64,000 nt of DNA, taken from the NCBI GenBank assembly GCA_035048485.1, contig CM068587.1, positions 44,119,996-44,183,995 on the forward strand, read 5' to 3'. The notes beneath the pieces are model-generated. The model was not told the origin of the DNA. It searched no databases and saw only the letters and a list, made by a program, of their open reading frames with translations. Below, one piece after another: positions 35,256 to 45,429 of the stretch (positions are counted from its first letter, which is position 1; each line of letters begins with the position of its first letter). The position numbers were made by a program, and so were the translations under genes. Source of the DNA: Pteria penguin (lineage: Eukaryota; Mollusca; Bivalvia; Pterioida; Pteriidae).

Positions 35256-35379
35256 CTGATATAATACGGTAACTTTAATGAAATGTGAGAGTAAATACGG
35301 AAACGAAATTAGAGGGCATACACAATAAAGCATCTGTATCTGAGGGCTAATACAATACTGCAAAACATGGGGCTTCAGC

Positions 35380-35706
35380 CTCATCTCTTGTTTTACTGAC
35401 CCTCTATGAGTCCGTAGTAGGTCAGAAACAAACTATATAACGAGTTTACCGCACTGAGGACCTTCTGAATGAACTAATGCATGAATATTTACCGCACTGA
35501 GGACCTTCTGAATAAACTAATGCATGAATATTTACCGCACTGAGGACCTTCTGAATGAACTAATGCATGAATATTTACCGCACTGAGGACCTTCTGAATA
35601 AACTAATGCATGAATATTTACCGCACTGAGGACCTTCTGAATGAACTAATGCATGAATATTTACCGCACTGAGGACCTTCTGAATAAACTAATGCATGAA
35701 TATTTC
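35380..35706. repeat. dispersed module running into a 43-bp minisatellite
   Basis: 35380-35470 matches the second half of the module at 11920-12030 (GACCCTCTATGAG, GTAGTAGGTCAG, AACTATATAACGAG). Its terminal sequence ACCGCACTGAGGACCTTCTG then becomes part of a 43-base unit, completed by AATAAACTAATGCATGAATATTT. This unit is repeated about six times to 35706, with an alternating AATAAAC/AATGAAC variant. Confidence 0.88.
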
Positions 35707-36821
35707 TTCTTTTCTCGTCGATTGTTTGGCATACTTATCACTGCTATAGGGTTGAATCGTCAGATTGGTATTTTCATCAACATAGTAAGGGCATTTAAAA
35801 TTAGTCAAAGCAGGAACTTCTTTTTGCGATTTTAACTCCAATGGACTACACATTATAGAAACCCAAATTATCAGTGTTCTAAAATGTGTTTATCATTTTT
35901 ATTCTTTTAAGAAACATGTTTCACATGCTTTGACATTTTCTGGTAACTTCTTTGATTTTAACAATATGCTGATAAATATATTTTCTTAATTCTAGGGTAT
36001 ACGCACTCTAAAAATTGGACATGAATATTGATATGTATGCACGTGGTATAGGATGAAAGAAAAAAGAGGAACATATTTACCTGCATATATGTATTACTTT
36101 ATCATAATATTACTCATTCGTCAATATTGAAAAATAGGAGAAAACTTTACTGCTATATAAAGGAGCTATTAAGTGGGTTATCGACTGTGAGTTGGATACA
36201 CGACAGATGTGGTTTATCATCCATAGCCCCGCATAGTAGTGAAGCATTGTCATGGCGAGCCAAGTCCCAACTCTTATCTGTTTACCGTTCTCATTGCGGT
36301 TAGACATTCTTATCAGATCCCACCACTAGGAAAACCTTAATTAGGATAAAAGGACAAATCACTATCTTTCAACAGCTTCAATTCACTTTATGGGTGTCTA
36401 AATTATTTTAAAGCAAAGTGTATTGAAAAAGTTACTGTTATCAAATAATTCAATTTCCCCAAAATGTTGGTACTTTTTGCAATTCTAAATACATTTTATT
36501 TGTGGTCTGATTTCTTTTGACATTTTTTATCAATGCGTGCATTTTACAATGACATTTTTGGGTACTAGGTAAACTCAAGCAATGTTGAACTGAGGTAGCC
36601 TTGTATATATATGTGCATGTATGCCCTTAAATCGGCGGAAGCGTATACCATTTACACAACATATACCTTCAACAGTTACATTCACTATCATTGTTCACGG
36701 TTGAAGACATAGCAGAGGGCGGAATATAGACCTACATATTCTGTGCACCGCATGCACTTTCCGCAAAAATGTTGTCTCTATATTACCGGTATGTCAAGAT
36801 CATACATGGCAATCAAATATA
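35707..36821. other. AT-rich DNA, no gene seen
   Basis: A 65-codon minus-strand frame at 36110-36307 shows no recognisable motif. Nothing else supported. Confidence 0.55.
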
Positions 36822-38372
36822 CTCAGGGACTTTAAAACGCCTATATCGTTTTTGGGTTTTTTTATTTATTTATTTTTTTTTTTTTTTTTTTTTTTTTTGG
36901 TTTTTGTTTTTGGGTTTTTTTTTTTTTTTTCATGTAAAGACATAAATGTTTTGAAAATAAATCTATTTGAATATCTGCTTGATATTGTGTGATTGCGGTA
37001 ACTTTCATGCTATCGGCGAGACAAATCACTCAACCATAACGTAATACTGCTCACCCGTGCGCTTATCAAAAAGTACTCGACCATGTGCTCTGCATTGAGT
37101 CATTTTCTTCAGAACGTATACTTGTACCTAGTGCCTTTATCTATCCTGATTTCAAACTTTGCTTCATTAAAACTAACGTGTGAAATGCCGAGAGTGTCTG
37201 AGCAACAGAGGTATGCTGTTCTTGGCCTGTAGACGCCGGCGTAAATCAAGGTATCATTGCAGGACGCTTCAACGTCCATTTGTCTACAATCACGAGACTT
37301 GTGCGGAAGTATCGAACCACAGGAAGTGTTAAGGATCGTCCTCGAAGTGATCAGCCACGCGTAACGACAAGACGTCAAGACGTTTTCATAAGGCAACGTC
37401 ATCTAAGTGACAAGTTTGCGACAGCCGTAAGCACGTCAAGAGACGTGATAGGTCGTCACGGTAGCCAAATCCACCCCAGGACAGTACGCCGACGATTGAA
37501 AGAGCAAGGTTTGCTATGCCGTCGCCCATTGAAAGGCTGGATCCTAACTCCTCGCCACCGGAGAAATCGTCTGACCTGGTCCCGGAACATGCTTACTAAT
37601 CGACGTAATTGGCATGGCACAGCGAATTTATAGGAGACGCAATGAACGTTTTGCCGCAAACTGCATAACTGAGAGTGACAGATTTGGCGGTGGTGGCGTC
37701 ATGGTTTGGGGCGCCATCAATCAACATTTCAAGTCATCACTGGTTATTCTGAGGAACACTCTCATCGCGAGGCGCTACATCGATGACGTTTTACAGTCTG
37801 AGCTCCTTCCATTAATTCAACGTCATCAAACTGTCAACAATCCGTTGACGTTTCAACAAGACAATGCACGTCCGTACATGGCTAGAGTCACCTTAAACTT
37901 TCTAAACATCCAGGGAATTAATGTAATGGATTTCCCAGCACGTTCACCCGACCTCAGTCCTATAAAGCACATGTGGGATGAGTTAGGGAGACGCTTACGT
38001 AAACGTCACCGTCAACCAAGAACTGTGGATAAGTTGGCGCGTGCTCTTAAAGAAGAGTGGAATAATATTCCTATGCGAAAAATTCGAACTTTATGTCAAT
38101 CCATGCGGTCCAGATTGCGTGCATGCGTTAAAGCGAAAGGGGGGGGGGGGGGGCATACTCGTTACTAAACAAAACACATGAAATTTTGGATGTGGTATAC
38201 ATAACTGATAAAATCAAACCATTTTTGTTTTTAAAGAAACGTGTGATAGTATCAATCATATTGTCAAATATAATTCAAATTTTCGAAATAAATCAAGTTT
38301 GATGCAATTATTTACCCTAGTTGTTGATTAAACTATAATCATATTAGATAGGCAGTTTTTAAAGTCCCTGAG
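36822..38372 (+). mobile_element. Tc1-like (DD34E) DNA transposon with TIRs and TA duplication
   Basis: A 1,551-base element bounded by inverted repeats. The left end CTCAGGGACTTTAAAACGCC and the complemented right end CTCAGGGACTTTAAAAACTG both continue to CCTAT. TA dinucleotides flank it (36820-36821 and 38373-38374), the invariant target of Tc1/mariner integration. It contains one transposase-derived frame (37185-38168). T-rich low-complexity DNA fills 36857-36930 inside the left end. Complete in outline but non-autonomous because the transposase is broken. Confidence 0.93.
37185..38168 (+). pseudogene. Tc1-like transposase, disrupted
   Basis: Reading from ATG at 37185 gives MPRVSEQQRYAVLGL and then a TAG. 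A one-base shift near 37230 restores the N-terminal helix-turn-helix region (GRFNVHLSTITRLVRKYR, then GSVKDRPRSDQPRVTT) and the second paired-like domain. A second break near 37615-37628 joins RRNW directly to a frame starting IYRRRNERF. The stretch that normally carries TDESRF and the first catalytic Asp is deleted, about 20-25 codons by family comparison. The C-terminal half keeps GGGGVMVWGAI, the second Asp in FQQDNARP, and SPDLSPIKHMWDELG 34 residues later. There the third acidic residue, normally Glu in SPIEH, is Lys. A run of 14 G distorts the extreme C-terminus. Confidence 0.92.
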
Positions 38373-38649
38373 TATGTGTCTTTTCCTTATACAGAGTTAA
38401 TTCCCTTTATTGCAGGTATCTGACGTCAGATCATTGTGCTCACATGGCATTTATAATTTTGTATAACAAAAAGACCCAACAGACCTTTTTCCTATTGTTT
38501 GTTTTCCTAAAATCCTTAGGATTAACAGAAAGGGCATCTTCGCAGTGGTAAGAATACAAGAACAGAACAGACTTACAAGAATATACCACGTGTATTTTTC
38601 ACAAAGGGAAGCTGTAACAACCGACATGACGTATATCGATACATACATA
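38373..38649. other. spacer between Tc1 element and 62-bp array
   Basis: No gene seen. The 65-codon minus-strand frame lacks any recognised motif. Confidence 0.55.
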
Positions 38650-39892
38650 CATGATTTACTGTAGAGAGGGAACAGGTAGTTTGTAAAGGTGGCTAGTAGT
38701 ACATCGATACGTACATACGTTGTATACCATACAGAGAAAATCTTCTATAGGAGGCCAGTAGTATATCGATATTTACATACTATGTACATCGTAGAGATGG
38801 GGGCTTGTACAGGCGGCCAGTAATATTATCGATACGCACATACCATGTATACTGTAGATAGGGGAGCTTATACCGGCCAGTAGTATATCGATACGTACAT
38901 ACCTTGTATATCGTAGAGGTAGGAGCTTGTAAAGGCGCGGCGGTCAGTTGTATGTCGATACGTACATACGATGTATACCGTAGAGAGGAGGAGCTTGTAC
39001 AGGTGGCCAGTAGTATATCGATATGTACATACGATGTATACCGTAGAAAGGAAAGCTTGTACAGGCGGTCAGTAGTATATCGATAGGTACATACGATGTA
39101 TACCATAGAGAATGGAGCTTGTACGGGCGGTCAGTAGTATATCGATATGTACATACGATGTATACCGTAGAGAGGGGAGCTTGTACAGGTGGCCAGTAGT
39201 ATATCGATATGGACATACGATGCATACCGTAGAGAGGGGAGCTTGTACAGGTGGCCAGTAGTATATCGATATGTACATACGATGTATACCGTAGAGAGGG
39301 GAGCTTGTACAGGTGGCCAGTAGTATATTGATATGTACATACGATGTATATCGTAGAAAGGGGAGCTTGTACAGGCGGCCAGTAGTATATCGATATGTAC
39401 ATACGATGTATACCGTAGAGAGGAAAGCTTGTACAGGCGGTCAGTAGTATATCGATATGTACATACGATGTATACCGTAGAGAGGAAAGCTTGTACAGGC
39501 GGTCAGCAGTATATCGATATGTACATACGATGTATACCGTAGAGAGGAAAGCTTGTACAGGAGGCCAGTAGTATATCGATATGTACATACGATGTATACC
39601 GTAGAGAGGAAAGCTTGTACAGGTGGCCAGTAGTATATCGATATGTACATACGATGTATATCGTAGAGAGGAAAGCTTGTACAGGTGGCCAGTAGTATAT
39701 TGATACGTACAAACGATGTATATCGTAGAGAGGGGAGCTTATACAGACGGCCAGTAGTTAATCTAAACGTAGCCTTTATACGATATATACCGCAGAGTGA
39801 GGAACTTGTACAGGTGGCCAGTAGTATATCGATACGTACATACTATGTATACCGTAGAAATGTAAGCTTGTACAGGAGGCCAGTAAAATAAA
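38650..39892. repeat. 62-bp satellite A, left block, about 20 copies
   Basis: The unit contains GTAGAGAGGGGAGCTTGTAC, AGGTGGCCAGTAGTATATCG and ATATGTACATACGATGTATA. Sixty-two is not a multiple of three, yet the minus strand is open in all three phases. This yields frames up to 214 codons with a 62-residue super-period. These are repeat artefacts. Units at the left edge (38650-38900) are more diverged than the centre. Confidence 0.95.
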
Positions 39893-39930
39893 ATCAATAA
39901 AAGTGTTCTTGCGTACAGAATAATATATCT

Positions 39931-40138
39931 ATAAGTAAAAAATCCAACATTTCCGAGTTAATCGTTGTATATCACACAAGTACTTTCATGTTTTTATAAA
40001 ACAATCTTCAGATGAACTGAACAACATGCTTATGATTAAGCATATTGTTCAGTTCACCTGAAGATTGTTTTATAAAAACATGAAAGTACTTGTGTGAAAT
40101 ACAACGATTAACTCGGAAATGTTGGATTTTTTACTTAT
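39931..40138. mobile_element. 208-bp near-perfect palindrome (fold-back/MITE) inside satellite A
   Basis: The two arms are about 98 bases each. Both begin ATAAGTAAAAAATCCAACAT in inverted orientation and meet around 40033-40038. I count three mismatches along the arms (for example GTATATCAC against GTATTTCAC, and CAGATG against CAGGTG). A (TG)n microsatellite (40150-40190) follows directly. Array DNA lies on both sides. No open frame. Either a MITE with arms and almost no interior, or a locally formed inverted duplication. The transcript would fold into a long hairpin. Confidence 0.85.
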
Positions 40139-40145
40139 ATATATA

Positions 40146-40148
<3 letters not shown>

Positions 40149-40191
<43 letters not shown>
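40149..40191. repeat. (TG)n microsatellite
   Basis: About 21 TG units between the palindrome and the right block of satellite A. Confidence 0.96.
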
Positions 40192-40195
<4 letters not shown>

Positions 40196-40705
40196 CATAT
40201 ACCGTGTATACCAAAGAGTAGGGAACTTGTACAGCCAGGTAGTGGTATATCGATTGGTACATAACATATATACCGTAGAGAGGGGAGCTTGAACAGTTGG
40301 CCAGTATTATATCGATACGTACATACGATGTATACCATAGAGAATGGAGCTTGTACGGGCGGTCAGTAGTATATCGATAGATACATACGATGTATACCAT
40401 AGAGAATGGAGCTTGTACGGGCGGTCAGTAGTAAATCGATAGGTACATACGATGTATACCATGGAGAATGGAGCTTGTACGGGCGGTCAGTAGTATATCG
40501 ATAGGTACATACGATGTATATTGTAGACAAGGGAGCTTGTACAGGCGGTCAGTAATACATCAATAGGTACATATGGTGTATACCATAGAGAGGGGAGCTT
40601 GTACAGGTGGCCAGTATTATATCGATACGTACATAAGATGTATACCGCAGAGAGGAAAGCTTGTACAGGTGGTCAGTAGTATATCGATATGTACATACGA
40701 CGCAA
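40196..40705. repeat. 62-bp satellite A, right block, about 8 copies
   Basis: The same unit as 38650-39892. Characteristic variants are AATGGAGCTTGTACGGGCGG and ATCGATAGGTACATACG. It is truncated at CATACGACGCAATCGCCCC. Confidence 0.94.
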
Positions 40706-40849
40706 TCGCCCCTTTTGTTGCCTTTCCGAACAATATGTGTATGCTAGAGAAAGAGTGACAGCATAAGACGTATACCCTAGATAGTATCAGGCAGATTTCA
40801 CAATCGGTCAGTCATATGTACAGACAACGTATTATACCTTACAGAGCAA

Positions 40850-41455
40850 AAGTTTAACAGACAACCGACAACCAGTACTATACCCACACGTACATATGTC
40901 GTATCCCTTACAGATGAAACCTTTCACCGACAACCAATACTATACCCACACGTACATATGTCGTATCCCTTACAGATGAAACCTTTCACCGACAACCAAT
41001 ACTATACCCACACGTACATATGTCGTATCCCTTACAGATGAAACCTTTCACCGACAACCAGTACTATACCCACACGTACATATGTCGTATCCCTTACAGA
41101 TGAAACCTTTCACCGACAACCAGTACTATACCCACACGTACATATGTCGTATCCCTTACAGATGAAACCTTTCACCGACAACCAATACTATACCCACACG
41201 TACATATGTCGTATCCCTTACAGATGAAACCTTTCACCGACAACCAGTACTATACCCACACGTACATATGTCGTATCCCTTACAGATGAAACCTTTCACC
41301 GACAACCAGTACTATACCCACACCTACATATGTTGTATCCCTTACAGATGAAACCTTTCACCGACAACCAATACTATACCGACACCTACATATGTCGTAT
41401 CCCTTATAGATGAAACCTTTCACCGACAACCAATACTATACCCACACGTAAATGC
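40850..41455. repeat. 62-bp satellite B, about 10 copies
   Basis: Unit CAGATGAAACCTTTCACCGA, CAACCAGTACTATACCCACA, CGTACATATGTCGTATCCCT and TA. The copies are nearly identical. Same length as satellite A and alignable to it: ACCAGTACTATACCCACACG against GCCAGTAGTATATCGATACG, then TACATA and a TCGTAT/GATGTAT pair. The two arrays therefore share an ancestor. Confidence 0.95.
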
Positions 41456-42120
41456 GTCACATCACTAAGAGGAGAAACCTTCCATTGACAACCAGTCCTG
41501 TGCCTTTGAGAGTAAGATTTGACAGTCAGCAGTATACGCACGTATACCCTAGAGAGTCCGCTTTTACAGGCAGTCCGTGATATATATCTTAATAGACACT
41601 GAGATATCACCACGTACCTAGTAAGATTTTACAGAGGGGCGTTTAATTATTCTAGTACCCGTCTATATGAAATTATCGAAACTTTATATCCTCCTTAGTT
41701 TGTACACTAGAAAATGGGATGAGAAATTCCGCTGGATACGCATAGTTGAAGTCACATTTCCAAAGATAAAATTTCTGAATAAGATTTGTAAAATTTACCT
41801 AAGTGTTTTGGAAGTTTATGATATCTTTAATCCCCAGTTAGAAGTTTGAAAGTGATTTGACATTTTTTGTGTGAAAATCCAAAACGTTAGTGCAGGCTCT
41901 ATTAAACCAAACCTAATGACTACTATAAATACCATATGATGGGAGTCTAGGGATATCACCATCTATAAATAAGGTAAATTTACAATAGGAAATCCAAGGT
42001 CGTCACGTTTATCATGTATGTTTGAACGGAAATTGTTGTTAATAATTTTAAGTCCAAGAGAGGTGTTTCCTTATCAGAAGTATTGGCTTTGTTTAATGGA
42101 AGTTCAGGTAGATAGATAGA
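41456..42120. other. worn satellite-B-like edge, then unique DNA; no gene seen
   Basis: 41456-41640 retains degraded satellite segments (ACAACCAGTCC, CGTATACCCTAGAGAG). The remainder is AT-rich and unassigned. Confidence 0.5.
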
Positions 42121-42124
42121 TATA

Positions 42125-42178
42125 ATTAAGTTTAACGTCACACCGAGATTATTTCACTCATATGGTGACGATGGATTG
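42125..42178 (-). repeat. SINE-1 tail fragment, first of a duplicated pair
   Basis: AGTTTAACGTCACACCGAG, ATTATTTCACTCATATGGTG and ACGATGG match the complemented 3' end of SINE-1. The same segment recurs at about 42479-42520, both times bordered by GGAAGTTCAGGTA and a GATA/TATA tract. Confidence 0.7.
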
Positions 42179-42445
42179 ATTGATTGATTGATTTTTGTTT
42201 AAGGTCACACCATGAATATTTCACGAATATGGTGACGGCATCTGCCTGATATGGGGCATACAAATTTTGATCTTTGCAACGGACCCATCCGAAACATCTT
42301 TAACGTGCCATACCTACCACAACACGAGGCCTCGGTTTTTACTGTCTAATCCGAAAGACAGAACACCGGCATGACCAGAGCGGGACTCGAACCCCGGCCT
42401 CCCGATCAGGAGTCCAGCGCGATACCACTAGGCCACGCCGGCTTA
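42179..42445 (-). mobile_element. SINE-1 (tRNA-derived), full-length copy
   Basis: Minus-strand copy: complemented head GCCGGCGTGGCCTAGTGGTA, B-box GGTTCGAGTCCC, full body, (TCAA)n tail at the low-coordinate end. TGACGATGG occurs at both borders (42170-42178 and 42447-42455), the probable target duplication. It lies within a pre-existing SINE-1 tail fragment. Confidence 0.92.
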
Positions 42446-42532
42446 GATGACGATGGAAGTTCAGGTATATATATATATAACGCCACACCGAGATTATTTT
42501 ACTCATATGGTGACGATGGAAGTTCAGGTAGA

Positions 42533-42568
<36 letters not shown>

Positions 42569-42570
42569 GG
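42446..42570. repeat. duplicated SINE tail segment and (TATG)n microsatellite
   Basis: GGAAGTTCAGGTATATATA, then the second SINE-1 tail fragment, then (TATG)n at 42538-42567. Confidence 0.8.
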
Positions 42571-43600
42571 AAGTAATCCCAACAATCTGTTGATAAATCT
42601 TGTCATTAAATTGCACATAAGTGTAAAGAGACTTCATGGTTGCACACTGTCACTGTGACAATCTCAACTACATACCAAAATGGACATCTATGAAACTCTA
42701 AATACGATATGCAAAACCACGTGTCTGGGACGAGTAAACGTCACCTGTTTAGCCAGTTTCCTAGGAATGCCATACAAACGACGAAACATTTTTAGTACTG
42801 CAGTTATAAATGTGGACAAATATGGTGTAGAAAGAGAATATACCTGGACTGCTTTTTATTAAGGCGTTCTTTAAGGCTGGAATCATTTTCTTGAAAAGAT
42901 GCATATGAGAAAGGTATGTGGCACATTTGCAGGAACAATAAATCACATATCAAACATTACAACACCTGTCTGTTATTGTCAAACGCAAGGGAAAAAATTG
43001 AGAACACGTTCTAGTCAATTAACCATTAATATATCTAAAATATCGGACTCGACGTTCATTCACCATTGTCACCCATATGCATCAAAGAAGCAGATTAGAA
43101 TCAAAACTGACATCAAACGAACTTTTATCGAGTTAAGTCATTTAAAAAAAAAAGGTTAGTGTAATTTCACCACATCGTCTGTCTAGCGACACCTCTACTA
43201 TGGGCAGAGATATCAATCAAAGCGTATCAACACCTTAAACGTTTAATTTCATTTGGGATTTCATATCTAACATCGATTTATAATTGCTACCCGTCTCTTC
43301 TGTGATAGTTGTCTTCCTTATCACATCTAACAACCCATTCAGCTTTAAAATGATATGGATTTAATTAAAATATGATTTATTTTCTCACTACCCGTTTCTT
43401 TTCATATTAATAAGTCTTTGTGTGGGGACATTTTAAGACATGTCCTATCGCCCACGAATGAAATATCTAAATTAGAGACCATTCAAATGAAGAATTCCAA
43501 TCCTTTTGCATTTCAAAGACCCACGCCCATCCCTTCTGAATGGGATGTAGAGAAAACAACCTACATAGAGATTCACGTTAATTTGTAAATTTTTTTGTTG
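42571..43600. other. unique AT-rich DNA, no gene seen
   Basis: Short frames of 60-95 codons (for example 42680-42862 and 42899-43159, both +) show no recognised domain or splice context. 43310-43560 is free of repeats and somewhat richer in GC. Confidence 0.45.
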
Positions 43601-44511
43601 TATTTGTAGTGAACATTAATGTTTATGCATTTAATCAATTCATAATGTAAGTTAGATATTTGTTTTCGAGTTATTGCGTGCTACTCGTGTGTTTACACAT
43701 GTACGTTTGTATATTGTTTTGTGTTTTCTGTACTTCATGTATTTATACTTGCATGTTTTTATAGTTATTGTGTTTTCTTTATCTTTGTATTAAACAAACA
43801 TTTTGTTTATTGCTTTGTGTTTTCTTAATTTTTGTGTTTATTCATGTAAGTTTTTGTTACCGTTTTTGTGTTTTCTATATTTTTGTATTTATTCATGTAT
43901 GTTTTTGATACTGTTTTTGTGTTTTCTATATTCTTGTACTTTAACATTTAAGTCTGTTCGTCCGTTTTTGTTTTCCTTATTTTTGTGTTTATGCATAAGG
44001 GTTTGAATATAGTATTTGTATTTTCTTTATTTTGGGGTTTACATGCATACATGTAGAATTTATATAGTTTCTGTGTTTTCTTTATCATGTTTCTTCTATT
44101 TTTTGTAAAGATATATGTAGGTTTGTATATTGTTTTAATCTTTTTTATATTTTTTCTTTATTTTTGTGTTTATATACACTGTATGTATGTTTGTATAAGT
44201 TCTGCCTTTTCTTCATTTTTGTGTTAGTACTTTTCTATATTTTTTTGTGTTTTCTCTTTTATATTTATACACATGTGGATTGTATATTGTTTTGTGTTTT
44301 TATGTTTTCTGTATTTCTGTATTTATACATAAAGTTTGTATATCATTGTTGTGTTTCCTTTATTGTTGTTTTAACACATGTAAGTTTTGTATTATATTGG
44401 GATTTTTTTTTATTGTTACGGAGTTTTCTTTTAAAAGTGTGTGTGTGTATGTGTGTGTATAAATGTTCGTGTGAGGGAGGATGTGTGGGTGTGTGTGTGT
44501 GGAGGGGGGGG

Positions 44512-44562
<51 letters not shown>

Positions 44563-44790
44563 TTACTTACCACTTTCTTCTCTATCCATATAATGTATAT
44601 ATTTTTTACTTTTGTGTTAATGTCTGTAGATTTGTATATATTTGTGAATGTTTTTATTCCTGTGTATATTACACCTGTTGTTTTGTATATGTTTTTATGT
44701 CTTCTTTATTTTTGTATTCATATATATCATTAATTATATTGTTTGAGGGTTTCTTCATTTTGTATTTTGTTTTTGTATATTTTTAACTCT
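43601..44790. repeat. T-rich diverged tandem repeat with (TG)n
   Basis: Degenerate units of about 55-65 bases built from TTTTGTGTTTTCTTTATTTT, TGTGTTTATACATGTAAGTT and TGTATATTG. A (TG)n tract lies at 44435-44560. Hydrophobic Phe/Val/Cys open frames (up to 189 codons) are by-products. It ends about 70 bases past the sorbitol dehydrogenase stop codon. Confidence 0.8.
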
Positions 44791-44794
44791 TTGG

Positions 44795-44800
44795 TTTATT
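44795..44800 (-). terminator. candidate poly(A) signal AATAAA of sorbitol dehydrogenase
   Basis: The complement of TTTATT at 44795-44800 is AATAAA, 67 bases past the stop codon of the minus-strand gene. The position suits a short 3' UTR, but the T-rich surroundings make chance AATAAA likely. Confidence 0.4.
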
Positions 44801-44866
44801 GTTAGTCATAGAAATTCAGTAATGCTTTTGCTTAATTTCAGTTAAATTTTTAATTTCTGTCTTTCC

Positions 44867-45026
44867 TTATGTTGAGTTACAGTCTATAATGATTTTAATC
44901 GCTTTGGCTTCAGGTCTTACAGCTGTTTGGAAAGCTTCGGCAGTGTCTTGAAGAGGGAAACGATGAGATACAAGTCGGCGTAAGTCTATTAGACCACTGG
45001 CCACATAATCCAATGCTGCAGGATAA
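44867..45026 (-). CDS. SORD: sorbitol dehydrogenase, last coding exon
   Basis: C-terminal exon of a zinc-dependent medium-chain dehydrogenase that oxidises sorbitol to fructose with NAD+ in the polyol pathway (cytosol). The acceptor is TTCAATTCTAG (AG at 45027-45028). The first base completes a Cys codon from the previous exon. Translation: YPAALDYVASGLIDLRRLVS, then HRFPLQDTAEAFQTAV and AIKIIIDCNST before TAA (44867-44869). The HRFPL block followed by an AEAF helix and a final K-I-I-I-D-C strand is the normal end of animal SORD (human THRFPLEKALEAFE, KIMLKCD). The upstream intron is only 225 bases and is dominated by AAT/ATT repeats. Confidence 0.95.
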
Positions 45027-45040
45027 CTAGAATTGAAATT

Positions 45041-45042
45041 AT

Positions 45043-45120
<78 letters not shown>

Positions 45121-45155
45121 CATCATCATCATTATCATCATCATCATCATCATCT
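45041..45155. repeat. (AAT)n-(ATT)n-(ATC)n microsatellite in the last SORD intron
   Basis: About 14 AAT-type units are followed by the complementary ATT units and then ATC units, so the tract can fold back on itself. On the gene's strand it lies 13 or so bases before the acceptor of the last exon. It fills the place of the usual branch point and pyrimidine tract. Confidence 0.95.
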
Positions 45156-45251
45156 TCTTTCTAAACTGTAATATCAATCTGTTGTAAATGTTTTTGTAAC
45201 ATGGTATATAACACATACACAGGAAAGTGAAGACATTTTATGTAAACTGAC

Positions 45252-45373
45252 CAGTTGGCATAACGGAATATTCCTTTGATGTCCACTTCTTTTGTCATAG
45301 GTATATTCATTGGAAGGGCAACCTCTCCAGACCCCCGACCGACCAACACAATGTTGCCTCCGGGAAACGTCGC
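45252..45373 (-). CDS. SORD: sorbitol dehydrogenase, penultimate coding exon
   Basis: 122 bases, phase 0 in, two bases carried out. I chose the acceptor CTCTTTCAAAG|GCG (AG at 45374-45375). It joins GMH to ATFPGG in frame and gives exactly the human spacing between the EC(S/T)G and GG(T/N)-LVG blocks; an alternative AG upstream would add eight residues. The donor is TG|GTCAGT (GT at 45250-45251). The encoded segment is ATFPGGNIVLVGRGSG, then EVALPMNIPMTKEVDIKGIF and RYANC. This is the strand-turn region of the Rossmann fold and the VDIKG(I/V)FRY hallmark of SORD. Distance to the previous exon is 14,449 bases. Confidence 0.94.
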
Positions 45374-45429
45374 CTTTGAAAGAGCATCAATAAACAACTC
45401 TTCATTAAAACATTAAATATCAACGTATA

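Noticed and set aside
38944..39588. 214-codon minus-strand frame with MYISIYYWPPVQ repeats
   Set aside because: It is the 62-bp satellite read across units. All three phases are open because the unit lacks stops on that strand.
23960..43525. Shared 15-mer CTTTTGCATTTCAAA (near 23968 and 43509) resembling a POU site
   Set aside because: In 64 kb of AT-rich DNA a shared 15-mer is expected about once or more by chance. The flanks do not align.
44164..44733. 189-codon Phe/Val/Cys-rich frame resembling a membrane protein
   Set aside because: It arises from T-rich degenerate repeats and a (TG)n tract. The hydrophobicity reflects T-rich codons.
45374..45397. Extension of the SORD penultimate exon upstream (FIDALSK)
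   Set aside because: It would add eight residues absent from the family. The AG at 45374-45375 gives exact family spacing and phase.
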